Source: an uncultured Halieaceae bacterium
GTDB taxonomy: Bacteria > Pseudomonadota > Gammaproteobacteria > Pseudomonadales > Halieaceae
NCBI GenBank assembly: GCA_913045375.1
Contig: CAJWQE010000006.1
Coordinates: 1-64,000 of the forward strand
DNA length: 64,000 nt
Reading direction: 5' to 3'
Positions within the stretch are counted from its first letter, which is position 1. Each line of letters begins with the position of its first letter. The notes below the pieces were generated by a model. The model ran no database searches. It was not told the DNA's origin and was given only the letters and a program-made list of their open reading frames with translations. Both the position numbers and the translations under genes were made by a program. Below, piece by piece: positions 17,183 to 26,098 of this stretch.

Positions 17183-17317
17183 GACGCTATCCAAAGGAGG
17201 TGCCCACTTTTTGATTGTGAGGCCCGCAAAAAAGTTCCACTCAGTGTGATTTTCATCATACTGCGCCTGTTACAGTGAAACGTATCAGCACAGATATTAG
17301 TACAGAGAGAAATTGTC

Positions 17318-18730
17318 ATGCCAAACCTTCGCCTATGCACAGTCATTCTGGCTTTTTTGTCTGCACCCACAGGGTGGGCTACCACCGACACTTCGTATTC
17401 ACAAGCTGATGTCGAAACGGCCATCTTACTTCGTGACGATGCGATGTCGGGAACACGCGCGTGGAATATTGTAGAGAGCTTAACTACGGAAGTCGGACCG
17501 CGACTTGCGGGCAGTGAGGCTGAAGCTCGAGCGAGGGACTGGGCGGTCGAAAACCTCACGCGCTACGGGTTTGAGAATGTTCGTGTGGAACCGTTCATGA
17601 TCGAGGGTTGGCGTCGAGGCGCCGAGACGGCAGAGGTCGTATCACCATTCCCACAAAAGCTGGCTATAACCTCGTTAGGTAACAGTGTGGCGACACCTGC
17701 AAACGGTGTTGAGGCGGAGGTCGTTCTTTTTGAATCCTTGGCCGCGCTTCGGGCTGCGCCCGATGATTCCTTGAAAGGCAAAATCGCCTACGTCGGTCAC
17801 GCAATGAAGCGCACTCAAGACGGTTCCTCGTACGGCCATTTTGTTCGACTACGTTCAGCTGGTGCTGTTGAGGCAGGGCGCCGTGGCGCCATAGCGACGC
17901 TCATTCGCTCGATTGGGACCGACAGCCACCGCATGCCGCACACGGGTAACATGAGTTACTCGAGTGACGTAACCCCCATTCCTATTGCGGCCTTGTCCAA
18001 CCCGGATGCCGATCAGCTGGAGCGAATGGCGCAGCGGGGCCAAAGTATTCGCGTCAAATTGACCTTAACGCCGAGCTATACGGGCGTGGTTGAGAGCGGC
18101 AATGTGGTCGCCGAGCTGCCCGGAAGTGACCTAGCCGATGAGCTGGTCGTTATCGGTGGTCACCTAGATAGTTGGGATCTTGGAACGGGCGCTATTGATG
18201 ACGGGGCCGGTGTTGCCATCACAATGGAAGTATTACGACGCATTAAAGAGGCGGGCCTCAAGCCCCGCCGCACCATTCGATTGGTTTTATGGGGCTCGGA
18301 GGAGGTAGGACTGCTCGGTGGTTACGCTTACGCGGACAAGCATAAAGATAACCTGCGGAATCATGTTATCGGTACGGAGAGCGACTTTGGTGCCGGCAGG
18401 ATCTGGAAGATCACTCGCAACATCAATGAGCAAGCAACGCCGGTCGCGGACAAGATTGCCGAGCTCGTCGAGCCGTTAGGTATTGCCCCGGGTAGTAACA
18501 ATGCGCGATCCAGCGGGCCTGACCTCAGTCCCATGAACGCACAGGGCTTCCCTGGGTTCCGCTTTGTTCAAGATGGGAGCGACTACTTCGATTTACATCA
18601 CACGCCAGATGATACGCTTGACAAAATCGACCCTGCGGCAATGGATCAAAACGTTGCGGCCTACCTCGTTTTCGTCTGGATGGCTGCCAATAGCAATGTA
18701 AGCGACTGGGGCTGGCCTGCGGAGCAGTAG
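17318..18730 (+). CDS. Secreted M28-family zinc aminopeptidase/carboxypeptidase
   Basis: The 470-residue protein starts with a signal peptide ending near TGWA. It is organised like PGCP/carboxypeptidase Q: an N-terminal part, a protease-associated insert (about 130-240, GKIAYVGHAM, RRGAIATLIRS), then the M28 catalytic domain. The zinc ligands are visible in GGHLDSWD, IDDGAG, WGSEEVGL, TESDFGAG and LHHTPDDT, so it should be active. It probably releases amino acids from peptides in the periplasm. It is divergent from the SIMPL gene. Confidence 0.92.
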   Translation: MPNLRLCTVILAFLSAPTGWATTDTSYSQADVETAILLRDDAMSGTRAWNIVESLTTEVGPRLAGSEAEARARDWAVENLTRYGFENVRVEPFMIEGWRRGAETAEVVSPFPQKLAITSLGNSVATPANGVEAEVVLFESLAALRAAPDDSLKGKIAYVGHAMKRTQDGSSYGHFVRLRSAGAVEAGRRGAIATLIRSIGTDSHRMPHTGNMSYSSDVTPIPIAALSNPDADQLERMAQRGQSIRVKLTLTPSYTGVVESGNVVAELPGSDLADELVVIGGHLDSWDLGTGAIDDGAGVAITMEVLRRIKEAGLKPRRTIRLVLWGSEEVGLLGGYAYADKHKDNLRNHVIGTESDFGAGRIWKITRNINEQATPVADKIAELVEPLGIAPGSNNARSSGPDLSPMNAQGFPGFRFVQDGSDYFDLHHTPDDTLDKIDPAAMDQNVAAYLVFVWMAANSNVSDWGWPAEQ

Positions 18731-18750
18731 GTTCTGTAGAGCCTCAAGCA

Positions 18751-18775
18751 TAAAAAAACCGTCTTTCGACGGTTT
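18751..18775 (-). terminator. Terminator of tRNA-Ser, convergent with the M28 peptidase gene
   Basis: Leftward, AAACCGTC pairs with GACGGTTT around a GAAA tetraloop and is followed by a run of T, nine bases after the tRNA CCA end. It may also end rightward transcripts from the peptidase gene, though the T-run on that side is poor. Confidence 0.85.
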
Positions 18776-18783
18776 CCTTAAAA

Positions 18784-18871
18784 TGGCGGTGGGCCAGGGA
18801 TTCGAACCCCGGGAACCTCTCGGTTCAACGGTTTTCAAGACCGCCGCTTTCGACCACTCAGCCAGCCCACC
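18784..18871 (-). tRNA. tRNA-Ser (anticodon UGA)
   Basis: The 88-base gene has a seven-pair acceptor stem (GGTGGGC with GCCCACC), discriminator G and an encoded CCA. The anticodon loop CTTGAAA gives UGA. A long variable arm, typical of class II tRNAs, is present, and the T-loop GGTTCGAATCC is intact. It lies just downstream of rne on the same strand. Confidence 0.96.
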
Positions 18872-18906
18872 AAAACTCTCACGACGCTAGTCTCGAGAAG
18901 CGCCGC

Positions 18907-18934
18907 ATTATAGCGGGGCTTTTCCCCCGATCAA
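18907..18934 (-). promoter_or_regulatory. Sigma-70 promoter of tRNA-Ser overlapping the rne stop codon
   Basis: On the leftward strand TTGATC (18934-18929) and a perfect TATAAT (18912-18907) are separated by 16 bases. The discriminator GCGGCGC is GC-rich, as in stringently controlled stable-RNA promoters. The -35 element includes the last base pairs of rne. A GGGG...CCCC hairpin sits in the spacer and might weakly terminate rne transcripts. Confidence 0.7.
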
Positions 18935-21570
18935 GCGTCGGCCGCCTCATTTTCCTCGATTAATTCATCATTTGCCGCAGGCTCATCGATTCTCGGGCCT
19001 CGGGGATCGTTTGCGGCCCGCGGAGCCGCGCTCGCAAAGTGTGGCGCGTCAGGGAAAGCCTCGGCTCCAAATACACTGCCAATCGCTGTTTGCACCGTGA
19101 TCTTACCAACAGGTCGTGCGTCTACTCGTGGGTCATTAATGGCGCGACCGTCGGCAGTGATACCTGACATATCCCGTTCATTTTCGGCGTGATCGGAGTC
19201 AGCCTGAACCGCCTCGGTCTCTGCCGCTTCATTCACATCAGCAGGCTCCTCTCCACTCTCAGCGGATGGTGCATCGGTTGTCTGCGCCGATGGGATGGTT
19301 GCAAACAACGCCTCTTCATCGTTTGTATCCGAACCGCTGTCGCTATCGACAGCTGCAAGTGTAGCTGCGCTGGCAGACTGCACTCCTTCAGCGGCTTGAG
19401 GCTCTGTGTTGCCAGTCGCGTCACCTACAGGCTTGGGACCACGTCGACGACGACGACGTCCCTCTGAACGCTTTTCAGCCGGTCGGTGGCGGGGTTCCTG
19501 CGCTGCATCTTGTTCAGTATCTGCCCCGTCAGTCTCTTCAGCTACTATTTCGCTGTCGCTGACTGCCTCGTCGGTACTCATCTGATCTGAAGCAGCATCA
19601 GTTCCTGAACGTCTACGTCCGCCTCTGCGACCCCGTCTGCGACGCTTTTTAGGCTCACCGTCGGCATTGGAGTCATCCGACGTATCCTCAGCGGCTTGGG
19701 TAACCTCAGTAGTCTCCTCAGCTGCCTGGGCCTGCTTGGTAGGGCGTTTTCGCTGTCGATTATTGCGACGCTTGGGTTTGTTACCGGTTTTGCTCGCGCT
19801 CTTCTTGCCGTCTGAGGATTCCTCTTCAGCGGCTTCCTCCACCTTTGGCATCGGAGCGAACAGGGCCGACCACAGACGCGGGAACAGGCCCGGCTTGGGA
19901 CTGTCTGCGGCTTCAGCCGCTGCAGGTGTCTGTTGTGGTGCTGCCTCGGGAGCGACGGCGGGTGGCGGTGCATCGGGGGTCACCCCACGCACGAGCGCTT
20001 GAGGCGCGGCTGCCGGCTTCTCGGCGTCCTCGTAGGATGGCTCACGATCAAACTCACTGAGGTCAATCTCGAAGCTCTCGCGATCGTCCTGATCAATTTC
20101 GTCATCTCGTAGGCGGATAACCTCGAAATGCGGCGTCTGCATATTGGGGTTTGGAATCACAACCACACGCACTTTAGTAGCCTGCTCTATTTCGCCGACC
20201 GCAGCGCGCTTTTCATTGAGCAGGAAGGCCGATACATCGACTGGGACAATCACACGTACTTCGCCGGTACGCTCCTTGGATGCCTCTTCCTGAATTAATC
20301 GCAATATGGCGAGTGCCAGTGACTTGGTGTCACGGATCGATCCTTGGCCTGTACACCGTGGACAGACCATTCCGCTGGTTTCTCCCAGCGATGGGCGCAA
20401 CCGCTGACGCGACATTTCCAACAAGCCGAAGCGAGAAATCCGGCCCAGTTGTACGCGTGCTCGGTCAATCTCAAGTGCGTCACGCATGCGGTTCTCGACC
20501 GCGCGCTGATTCTTCGACGCATTCATATCGATGAAGTCGATAACAACTAATCCGCCCATATCACGAAGACGCAACTGACGCGCAATTTCGTCGGCCGCTT
20601 CAAGGTTGGTTTGAAGGGCTGTGGCCTCAATATCGCTCCCTTTGGTTGCTCGTGCTGAGTTGATATCAATCGATACCAGAGCTTCGGTAGGGTCGATCAC
20701 GATAGAGCCGCCAGAGGGGAGTCTGACTTCGCGTTGGAAAGCTGTTTCGATTTGACCCTCGACCTGGAATCGATTGAACAGCGGAAGACCATCGTTATAG
20801 GCCTTGATCCGGTTCTGATACTTCGGCATGACCATGCTGACAAAGTCGAGCGCTTGCCGGTGCGCGTGTGGCTCGTCGATCAACACTTGATCGATATCGT
20901 CTTTCAGATAGTCGCGAATCGCTCGGATGATGACATCGCTTTCCTGATAAAGCAGTGTTGGCGGTGCATTCTCGTCTGCGGCCTCCGAAATGGCTGCCCA
21001 GAGCTTCAGGAGGTAATCGAGGTCCCACTGAAGTTCTTCAGCGGTTCGACCGACACCGGCGGTACGAATGATGACACCCATGCCGTCGGGTATTTCCAGT
21101 TGGGCTAATGCGTCTCGGAGTTCAGACCGATCATCACCTTCGATGCGACGAGAAATGCCACCCGCTCGTGGGTTGTTAGGCATGAGCACCATGTAACGCC
21201 CGGGGAGGCTGATGTAGGTCGTAAGCGCAGCGCCTTTAGTGCCACGCTCTTCTTTGTCTACTTGGACAATGACCTCTGTGCCTTCTTTGATCGCATCTTT
21301 AATCTTCAGCTTGCCATCATCGGGAGATGAGGAACGGTAGTACTGGTGTGCAATCTCTTTGAGCGGCAAAAAGCCATGTCGTTCTGCACCAAAATCCACG
21401 AACGCCGCTTCTAGGCTGGGTTCGACGCGAGTAACTTTCGCCTTATAAATATTGGCTTTGGTCTGCAGTCGCGCCCGATTTTCGATATCAAGATCGTACA
21501 GGCGTTGGCCATCTACGAGCGCTACGCGAACTTCCTCGCGCTCGGTGGCGTTGATCAACATTTTCTTCAT
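18931..21570 (-). CDS. rne: Ribonuclease E
   Basis: The 879-residue endoribonuclease is the scaffold of the RNA degradosome and processes rRNA, tRNA and m[33 protein letters not shown] is the canonical N-terminus. An S1 domain (about 38-120), RNase H-like and 5'-sensor regions follow. DNase I-like catalytic acids are in [14 protein letters not shown] and VVIDFIDMN. The zinc-link CPRCTGQG lies near 403-406. From about 500 on, the protein is acidic/Ala/Pro-rich and probably disordered, with two Arg-rich patches ([24 protein letters not shown]) for RNA binding. The catalytic half is complete. Confidence 0.97.
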   Translation of the reverse strand: MKKMLINATEREEVRVALVDGQRLYDLDIENRARLQTKANIYKAKVTRVEPSLEAAFVDFGAERHGFLPLKEIAHQYYRSSSPDDGKLKIKDAIKEGTEVIVQVDKEERGTKGAALTTYISLPGRYMVLMPNNPRAGGISRRIEGDDRSELRDALAQLEIPDGMGVIIRTAGVGRTAEELQWDLDYLLKLWAAISEAADENAPPTLLYQESDVIIRAIRDYLKDDIDQVLIDEPHAHRQALDFVSMVMPKYQNRIKAYNDGLPLFNRFQVEGQIETAFQREVRLPSGGSIVIDPTEALVSIDINSARATKGSDIEATALQTNLEAADEIARQLRLRDMGGLVVIDFIDMNASKNQRAVENRMRDALEIDRARVQLGRISRFGLLEMSRQRLRPSLGETSGMVCPRCTGQGSIRDTKSLALAILRLIQEEASKERTGEVRVIVPVDVSAFLLNEKRAAVGEIEQATKVRVVVIPNPNMQTPHFEVIRLRDDEIDQDDRESFEIDLSEFDREPSYEDAEKPAAAPQALVRGVTPDAPPPAVAPEAAPQQTPAAAEAADSPKPGLFPRLWSALFAPMPKVEEAAEEESSDGKKSASKTGNKPKRRNNRQRKRPTKQAQAAEETTEVTQAAEDTSDDSNADGEPKKRRRRGRRGGRRRSGTDAASDQMSTDEAVSDSEIVAEETDGADTEQDAAQEPRHRPAEKRSEGRRRRRRGPKPVGDATGNTEPQAAEGVQSASAATLAAVDSDSGSDTNDEEALFATIPSAQTTDAPSAESGEEPADVNEAAETEAVQADSDHAENERDMSGITADGRAINDPRVDARPVGKITVQTAIGSVFGAEAFPDAPHFASAAPRAANDPRGPRIDEPAANDELIEENEAADA

Positions 21571-21606
21571 GTGTCAGGTTCCATAAGGCAACCCAACAGC
21601 GGGGGA

Positions 21607-21622
21607 GTGCACTGTAGTGCAC
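21607..21622 (-). promoter_or_regulatory. Stem-loop in the rne leader
   Basis: GTGCACT and AGTGCAC form a perfect seven-pair inverted repeat with a two-base centre, about 37 bases before the rne start. In E. coli the long rne leader contains hairpins used by RNase E for feedback control. A similar role here is inferred. Confidence 0.4.
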
Positions 21623-21877
21623 GACATATCAGAAAGCGGACAGGGCTCTGTCGCTTAGTTCGTCTTGTCGTGGCTGATATTACGGTGTAACTCAGCCTGA
21701 ATCTCTCCGCGCTATCGGATCGCGGTGTTTACAAGTAACTCTGAGCTGCCGTGCTTCGTTTCCGTTTCCAATTCGCTGGCGCTTCGAGTTCGTTTTACTG
21801 GTTTTGCGGTCCGTGTTTCGGGTAGTCTCCTCCCGGTCGCTTTCGCGTCGTTATCGGTCCATCGCAAACCAGGGCGG

Positions 21878-21906
21878 AGCATAGCACTGGGGTGTTGATT
21901 CATCAA
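21878..21906 (-). promoter_or_regulatory. Predicted rne promoter
   Basis: Leftward TTGATG (21906-21901), a 17-base spacer and TATGCT (21883-21878) preceded by TGC, an extended -10. Transcription would start near 21871 and give a leader of about 300 bases. Confidence 0.55.
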
Positions 21907-21928
21907 TCAAAGAGTTAAGTAGAGCACG

Positions 21929-22885
21929 GTGTCTGAATCCCAACCTGAATCCAGAGTTCAATTCATTGAGTTGTCCGACGAGGAATCGGGTCAGCGCCTT
22001 GATAACTACTTGATGCGGATATTGGGTGGCGTCCCGAAAACACGAATCTACAAAGCGATCAGGACGGGGGAGGTTCGCGTCAATAAGGGACGAGCCAAGC
22101 CTGAACGCAAATTGAATGCTGGTGATGTCATTCGAATACCTCCCATCTCGGTCGCCGCACGGGAAGAGGGTAAACGTGTTTCAGATCGTTGGTCGCAACG
22201 AATCGACCGTAGCATCATTCACAACGACAACGAGCTCATGGTAATCGATAAACCCACAGGCCTTGCGGTGCATGGTGGCAGTGGGGTCCAGTTCGGGCTC
22301 ATTGAGTCGCTGCGACAGATGTTCCCAGATCAAAGGTATATGGAGCTTGTTCATCGGCTTGATAGAGATACATCGGGATTGGTCATGATTGCGAAACGCG
22401 CGTCGGTCCTGCGCGAACTTCATAAACTACTGCGAGGTGATGGCGTCGATAAACGTTATCTGGCACTGGTTGCCGGAAAGTGGCCCGCACATCGAGCGCG
22501 AGTTGAGGCATCGCTAGAGAAATCCGCACTTCCGTCGGGAGAGCGTATTGTTCGAGTGACGCCGGAGGGGCGTCGAAGCCTGACCGATTTTAGGGTTATA
22601 GAGCGTTATCGGGGCGCCACCTTGATCGAGGCAAAGCCCGTAACTGGTAGGACGCACCAGATACGTGTTCACGCACAGCACGCGGGTCATCCGATCCTGG
22701 GCGACCCTAAATACGGGTCTGAAGAACAGCTCGCACTCGCAAAAGCACACGGCCTAAAGCGATTATTCCTGCATGCACAGCGGTTGGAGTTTCGATTGGG
22801 TGGGCGACGCTACCGTTTCGAAGCGCCGCTCGACGGTGAACTCTCTGCGGTGTGTGATTCGTTTGGAACGAAAAGTTTAGGGTAA
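21929..22885 (+). CDS. rluC: 23S rRNA pseudouridine synthase RluC
   Basis: The 318-residue enzyme isomerises U955, U2504 and U2580 (E. coli numbering) of 23S rRNA. An N-terminal S4 RNA-binding domain (QRLDNYLMRILGGVPKTRIYKAIRTGEVRVN) precedes the RluA-family catalytic domain. The motif VHRLDRDTSGLVM contains the catalytic Asp. KPVTGRTHQIRVHAQHAGHPILGD completes the signature. Translation starts at GTG with a weak ribosome site. Position divergent from rne and before maf matches E. coli and Pseudomonas, which supports RluC over RluD. Confidence 0.93.
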   Translation: MSESQPESRVQFIELSDEESGQRLDNYLMRILGGVPKTRIYKAIRTGEVRVNKGRAKPERKLNAGDVIRIPPISVAAREEGKRVSDRWSQRIDRSIIHNDNELMVIDKPTGLAVHGGSGVQFGLIESLRQMFPDQRYMELVHRLDRDTSGLVMIAKRASVLRELHKLLRGDGVDKRYLALVAGKWPAHRARVEASLEKSALPSGERIVRVTPEGRRSLTDFRVIERYRGATLIEAKPVTGRTHQIRVHAQHAGHPILGDPKYGSEEQLALAKAHGLKRLFLHAQRLEFRLGGRRYRFEAPLDGELSAVCDSFGTKSLG

Positions 22886-23461
22886 CGCCAGGCCTTCATT
22901 GCGTAACATATTGCACAGGGCTATCAAGGGTAGGCCCTCCAGAGCAGTAGGATCAGCGCCTTCGAGCGCTTGCATCAGAGAAATCCCTAGACGCTCCCAC
23001 TTGAATGCGCCTGCGCAGTCCAACGGCGAGTCGGCTGCGACGTAGGCTTCGATTTCGTGACGGTTAAGGTCTCGGAGTGTCGCCTTATACGGGACAACCT
23101 TGGTTTGACAACGATCCGTCGCAGTGTTCCAGAGTGATACTCCGGTGTAGAACTCAACGGTTTTGCCGCTGATGATCTCCAGTTGCTCTACCGCACGATT
23201 CACAGAGCCCGGTTTATGGAGTTGCTGGTCCCCCAGAACGGCAACCTGATCAGAGCCAATAATCAAGGCATTGGGATGTCTAATTGCTTTTGCTTTCGTT
23301 TGCGATAAACGTGCTGCCATGACGTCAAACGTCTCGTTGGGTAACCGAGATTCGTCTACAGCAGGTGCGCTCGTCTCAAAAGGAATGCGCAGACGGTCAA
23401 GCAGTTTGGCTCGGTACGTCGAGGTCGAAGCAAGGATGAGCGTTGAATCTCTTGAGGGCAT
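22877..23461 (-). CDS. Maf-like nucleotide pyrophosphatase (YceF type)
   Basis: The 194-residue protein belongs to the Maf family, house-cleaning enzymes that hydrolyse non-canonical NTPs. The YceF branch prefers 7-methyl-GTP. LILASTSTYRAKLLDRL, the SAPAVDES motif, ALIIGSDQVAV with its catalytic Asp, and DCAGAFKWERLG are typical. An in-frame start at 23590 lies far inside the divergent yceD gene, so the ATG at 23461 (MPSRDSTLILASTS) is chosen. Its end overlaps the rluC end by nine bases in convergent orientation. Confidence 0.9.
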   Translation of the reverse strand: MPSRDSTLILASTSTYRAKLLDRLRIPFETSAPAVDESRLPNETFDVMAARLSQTKAKAIRHPNALIIGSDQVAVLGDQQLHKPGSVNRAVEQLEIISGKTVEFYTGVSLWNTATDRCQTKVVPYKATLRDLNRHEIEAYVAADSPLDCAGAFKWERLGISLMQALEGADPTALEGLPLIALCNMLRNEGLALP

Positions 23462-23494
23462 ATTAGTCGTGTTAGTTTTTGACAGCTTTCGATT

Positions 23495-23523
23495 TTGACA
23501 GTTAAAGGCGCGGAACGTATAGT
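23495..23523 (+). promoter_or_regulatory. Strong sigma-70 promoter of yceD
   Basis: TTGACA, a 17-base spacer and TATAGT give a near-consensus promoter. The expected start of transcription (about 23530) is at most a few bases before the yceD ATG at 23532. A second TTGACA 16 bases upstream (23479-23484) has only a poor -10 partner. Confidence 0.75.
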
Positions 23524-23531
23524 CCGCCGCC

Positions 23532-24071
23532 ATGTCGAACACTGCCTTACCACGCGAGGCTGAGCTACGAACTTGGGCCTCCCGCGGCATCGAAGTCGAA
23601 GGTGATGTGCTAGTGACTCGGATGCCACGATTACAAGCTGTCGTCGCGAGCGGAGAAAAGCCTGCTTACGCGACGCTCAGGTGCTGGAAAGACGAGCAAC
23701 ATCGCTACATAGTTGACGTCAAAGTGCAGGTGACAGTGGCGCTCGAGTGTCAGCGTTGCCTCTCTCAATGTGAGCTGGAACTGGCAACGCAGAGCAGCCT
23801 CTGTGTTGTTTGGAACGAGGATTCGATTAAGGAGCTGCCATCGGGTTATGACCCGCTGATAGCTGGCGACGTCAGCGACTTACATGCGCTGGTGGAGGAA
23901 GAATTACTTCTTGCGTTGCCCGCGGTGCCCATGCATGACGTGGGTGACTGTGAAGACGTATCAAGGGCATTTGGCGACTCAACGATGGAAGTCGTCGAAG
24001 AGAAGGAAAGTCCGTTCGCGGCTTTAGGTGCTTTACTCAAAACACCTGACGCAGAGGACGACAAGGGATAG
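23532..24071 (+). CDS. yceD: YceD (DUF177) 23S rRNA accumulation protein
   Basis: The 179-residue protein is the YceD/DUF177 protein needed for normal 23S rRNA levels in bacteria and plants. The conserved CQRC in VALECQRCLSQCEL, the DPLIAGDVSDLHALVEEELLLALP segment and the CEDVS tail are diagnostic. It begins 70 bases from the divergent maf start and is followed by rpmF, the usual arrangement. The promoter above lies so close that the mRNA would be nearly leaderless. Confidence 0.93.
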   Translation: MSNTALPREAELRTWASRGIEVEGDVLVTRMPRLQAVVASGEKPAYATLRCWKDEQHRYIVDVKVQVTVALECQRCLSQCELELATQSSLCVVWNEDSIKELPSGYDPLIAGDVSDLHALVEEELLLALPAVPMHDVGDCEDVSRAFGDSTMEVVEEKESPFAALGALLKTPDAEDDKG

Positions 24072-24129
24072 AACTTAACACTGGATTCGGTGTCTTACAC
24101 CGAGCCGCTTCAAGAGATGGGAGAGCACC

Positions 24130-24312
24130 ATGGCTGTTCAACAAAACCGTAAAACGCGTTCCAAGCGCGGTATGCGTCGGTCGCACGATGCGCTGAGTGG
24201 TTCCACACTGACTGTGGATAGCACGTCAGGTGAGACGCGTCGTCGTCATCACGTAAGCGCCGATGGCTTCTACAAGGGTCAGAAGGTCATCGATACAAAC
24301 AACGACGACTGA
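24130..24312 (+). CDS. rpmF: 50S ribosomal protein L32
   Basis: The 60-residue protein [20 protein letters not shown] is unmistakably L32. The [20 protein letters not shown] tail matches the zinc-independent proteobacterial form without the four Cys. GGGAG eight bases upstream is a good ribosome site. fabD follows after only four bases. Confidence 0.97.
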   Translation: MAVQQNRKTRSKRGMRRSHDALSGSTLTVDSTSGETRRRHHVSADGFYKGQKVIDTNNDD

Positions 24313-24316
24313 ACTT

Positions 24317-25249
24317 ATGTCATTTGGCGTCGTTTTTCCCGGACAGGGTTCGCAGCGCGTCGGGATGCTTGAGGAAGCAGCCGGCGCGTTTTCAGTTGTG
24401 TCTGATACCTTTTCCGAGGCCAGCGAAGCGCTTGGCTATGACCTGTGGCAATTGGTATCGCAGGGACCTGCGGAAAAACTAGGCCTTACCGAATATACGC
24501 AGCCGGCGATACTTACAGCCAGCGTTGCGCTTTTTCGAGCCTTCACTGAGGCCAATGCGTTTCAGCCAGTTGCAGGCGCAGGCCATAGCTTGGGAGAGTA
24601 TTCGGCTCTCGTCAGCGCGGGCACTTTATCCTTGGCAGATGGCGTTCGCTTAGTTCGGCAACGTGGCGCAGCCATGCAAGATGCGGTGCCGGTGGGTGTA
24701 GGTGCCATGGCTGTGGTCATGGGTCTTGATGACGATGTTGTCACGGACACTTGTATCAGCGTATCGACGGCGGAGAGCTTTGTAGGCGGCGTGAACTTTA
24801 ATGCGCCCGGACAGGTCGTTATTGCGGGGCACTCGGCTGCGGTCGATGCAGCAGTCGCCGCCTTGAAAGACGCAGGTGCGCGCAGAGCGATGCCTTTACC
24901 CGTTAGCGCGCCGTTCCATACTCCCTTGATGCAGCCCGCAGCCGAGGTGATGCAACAAGCCTTCGAAGACGTCAGCTGGTCTACACCTCAGTTTCCGGTT
25001 GTCAGTAATGTGGATGGCTCGCTGCAAAGCAATGCGGATTCAATTCGCGACAGCTTAGTTAAGCAGATATCAGCGCCCGTTTTGTGGACAACATGCATGG
25101 CTACATTACGTGAGGCGGGATGCACTCATTTCGTTGAGTGTGGCCCCGGCAATGTACTAAGTGGGCTAAGTAAAAGAATAGATAAATCAGTACCTGTTAA
25201 ATCAATAGAGACGGTCGCTGCGATTGAAGCTGGCGTAACCGATTTGTAA
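24317..25249 (+). CDS. fabD: Malonyl-CoA:ACP transacylase
   Basis: The 310-residue enzyme moves malonyl groups from CoA to acyl carrier protein. VVFPGQGSQRVGM at the N-terminus, the catalytic Ser91 in GHSLGEYSAL, and the His in LPVSAPFHTPLM are all present. The start is the ATG four bases after the rpmF stop; the frame extends upstream into rpmF but the family begins at MSFGVVFPGQG. plsX and fabH, which often sit between rpmF and fabD, are missing here. Confidence 0.97.
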   Translation: MSFGVVFPGQGSQRVGMLEEAAGAFSVVSDTFSEASEALGYDLWQLVSQGPAEKLGLTEYTQPAILTASVALFRAFTEANAFQPVAGAGHSLGEYSALVSAGTLSLADGVRLVRQRGAAMQDAVPVGVGAMAVVMGLDDDVVTDTCISVSTAESFVGGVNFNAPGQVVIAGHSAAVDAAVAALKDAGARRAMPLPVSAPFHTPLMQPAAEVMQQAFEDVSWSTPQFPVVSNVDGSLQSNADSIRDSLVKQISAPVLWTTCMATLREAGCTHFVECGPGNVLSGLSKRIDKSVPVKSIETVAAIEAGVTDL

Positions 25250-25258
25250 GGCTGAGAT

Positions 25259-25999
25259 ATGTGTGGATCGATAGAAAGTCGTGTAGCGCTGGTTACCGGG
25301 GCTACACGCGGTATTGGTAAAGCTATTGCTCAGGAACTGGCTAGAGCAGGGCACACCGTCATAGGCACAGCGACTTCGGATGCCGGTGCAGAGACGATAA
25401 CGTCGCATCTTTCGGAGTGGGGCGGCGTAGGCAAGCGGCTTGACGTGAGCGATAGTGAGGCTGTGAAGGCGGCGATTGGCGAAATTACAGAGGAGCACGG
25501 CGCTCCTACCATTCTAGTCAACAACGCGGGAATCACGCGTGACAATCTAATGATGCGGATGAAGGATGAAGAGTGGGCTGACGTTATCGGGACAAATTTA
25601 AATCCCCTGTTTACCGTCAGTAAAGCCTGCTTGCGCGGAATGACAAAGGCACGATGGGGCCGCATCATCAACATCTCCTCTGTCGTTGGACAAATGGGGA
25701 ATGCAGGACAAGCCAACTACGCAGCGAGTAAAGCGGGCGCAGAAGGGATGTCTCGGGCAATGGCAAAAGAGTTGGGGTCCCGTGCGGTAACCGTGAATTG
25801 TGTAGCGCCGGGCTTTATTGATACAGATATGACCAAAGTACTGACGGACGATCAGAAGTCTTTGATGCTGGGTCAAATACCGTTAGGGCGCTTGGGTGAA
25901 CCGGAAGAGATCGCGAAAGTGGTCGCCTTCTTGGCGAGTGACTCGGGTGCCTACATTACGGGTGAAACCATTCACGTGAACGGCGGTATGTACATGTGA
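25259..25999 (+). CDS. fabG: 3-oxoacyl-ACP reductase
   Basis: The 246-residue SDR reduces 3-ketoacyl-ACP with NADPH in fatty-acid elongation. TGATRGIGKAIA binds the cofactor, NNAGITRDNLMMRM is the typical FabG signature, and catalytic Ser-Tyr-Lys lie in INISSVVG and NYAASKAG. The C-terminal YITGETIHVNGGMYM is classic. It starts nine bases after fabD. Confidence 0.97.
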   Translation: MCGSIESRVALVTGATRGIGKAIAQELARAGHTVIGTATSDAGAETITSHLSEWGGVGKRLDVSDSEAVKAAIGEITEEHGAPTILVNNAGITRDNLMMRMKDEEWADVIGTNLNPLFTVSKACLRGMTKARWGRIINISSVVGQMGNAGQANYAASKAGAEGMSRAMAKELGSRAVTVNCVAPGFIDTDMTKVLTDDQKSLMLGQIPLGRLGEPEEIAKVVAFLASDSGAYITGETIHVNGGMYM

Positions 26000-26010
26000 T
26001 GCGAAAAAAT

Positions 26011-26047
26011 GCGGGTTTTAATCTCTTCAATAATAGGTAAAATCCGC
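26011..26047 (+). promoter_or_regulatory. Inverted repeat and possible acpP promoter
   Basis: GCGGGTTTTA and TAAAATCCGC pair at nine of ten positions around a 17-base loop. The right arm contains TAAAAT, which with TTTTAA 16 bases upstream makes a modest sigma-70 promoter. The structure may insulate, stabilise or regulate acpP relative to fabG. Confidence 0.4.
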
Positions 26048-26098
26048 ACGCTATCCGTCTGAGGGCAGGCGACAACAGGAAACCAGAAAGGGGACGTC

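Larger units (their letters stand above)
21571..21928. other. rne leader and divergent rne/rluC promoter region
   Basis: This 358-base gap between divergent rne and rluC holds no convincing gene. Most of it would be the rne 5' leader, about 300 bases from the predicted promoter at 21878-21906. It contains a short perfect hairpin at 21607-21622. Near the rluC end, TTGATT-CATC-AATCAA (21895-21910) is an inverted repeat that overlaps the rne -35 element and lies just before rluC. A small leftward open frame here has no ribosome site and is treated as chance. Confidence 0.6.

Noticed and set aside
17188..17250. AAGGAGGTG on the plus strand, a perfect ribosome-site sequence upstream of the SIMPL gene
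   Set aside because: The nearest downstream start opens a frame of only about ten codons, and the region is the leader of a leftward gene.
19189..20060. Several open frames on both strands inside the 3' half of rne
   Set aside because: They coincide with the repetitive Ala/Glu/Arg-rich tail of RNase E, whose composition opens other frames. None has a ribosome site or a recognisable family.
21712..21906. 64-codon leftward frame in the rne leader
   Set aside because: No ribosome site and no recognisable sequence; it lies where the rne leader RNA is expected. A leader peptide cannot be fully excluded.
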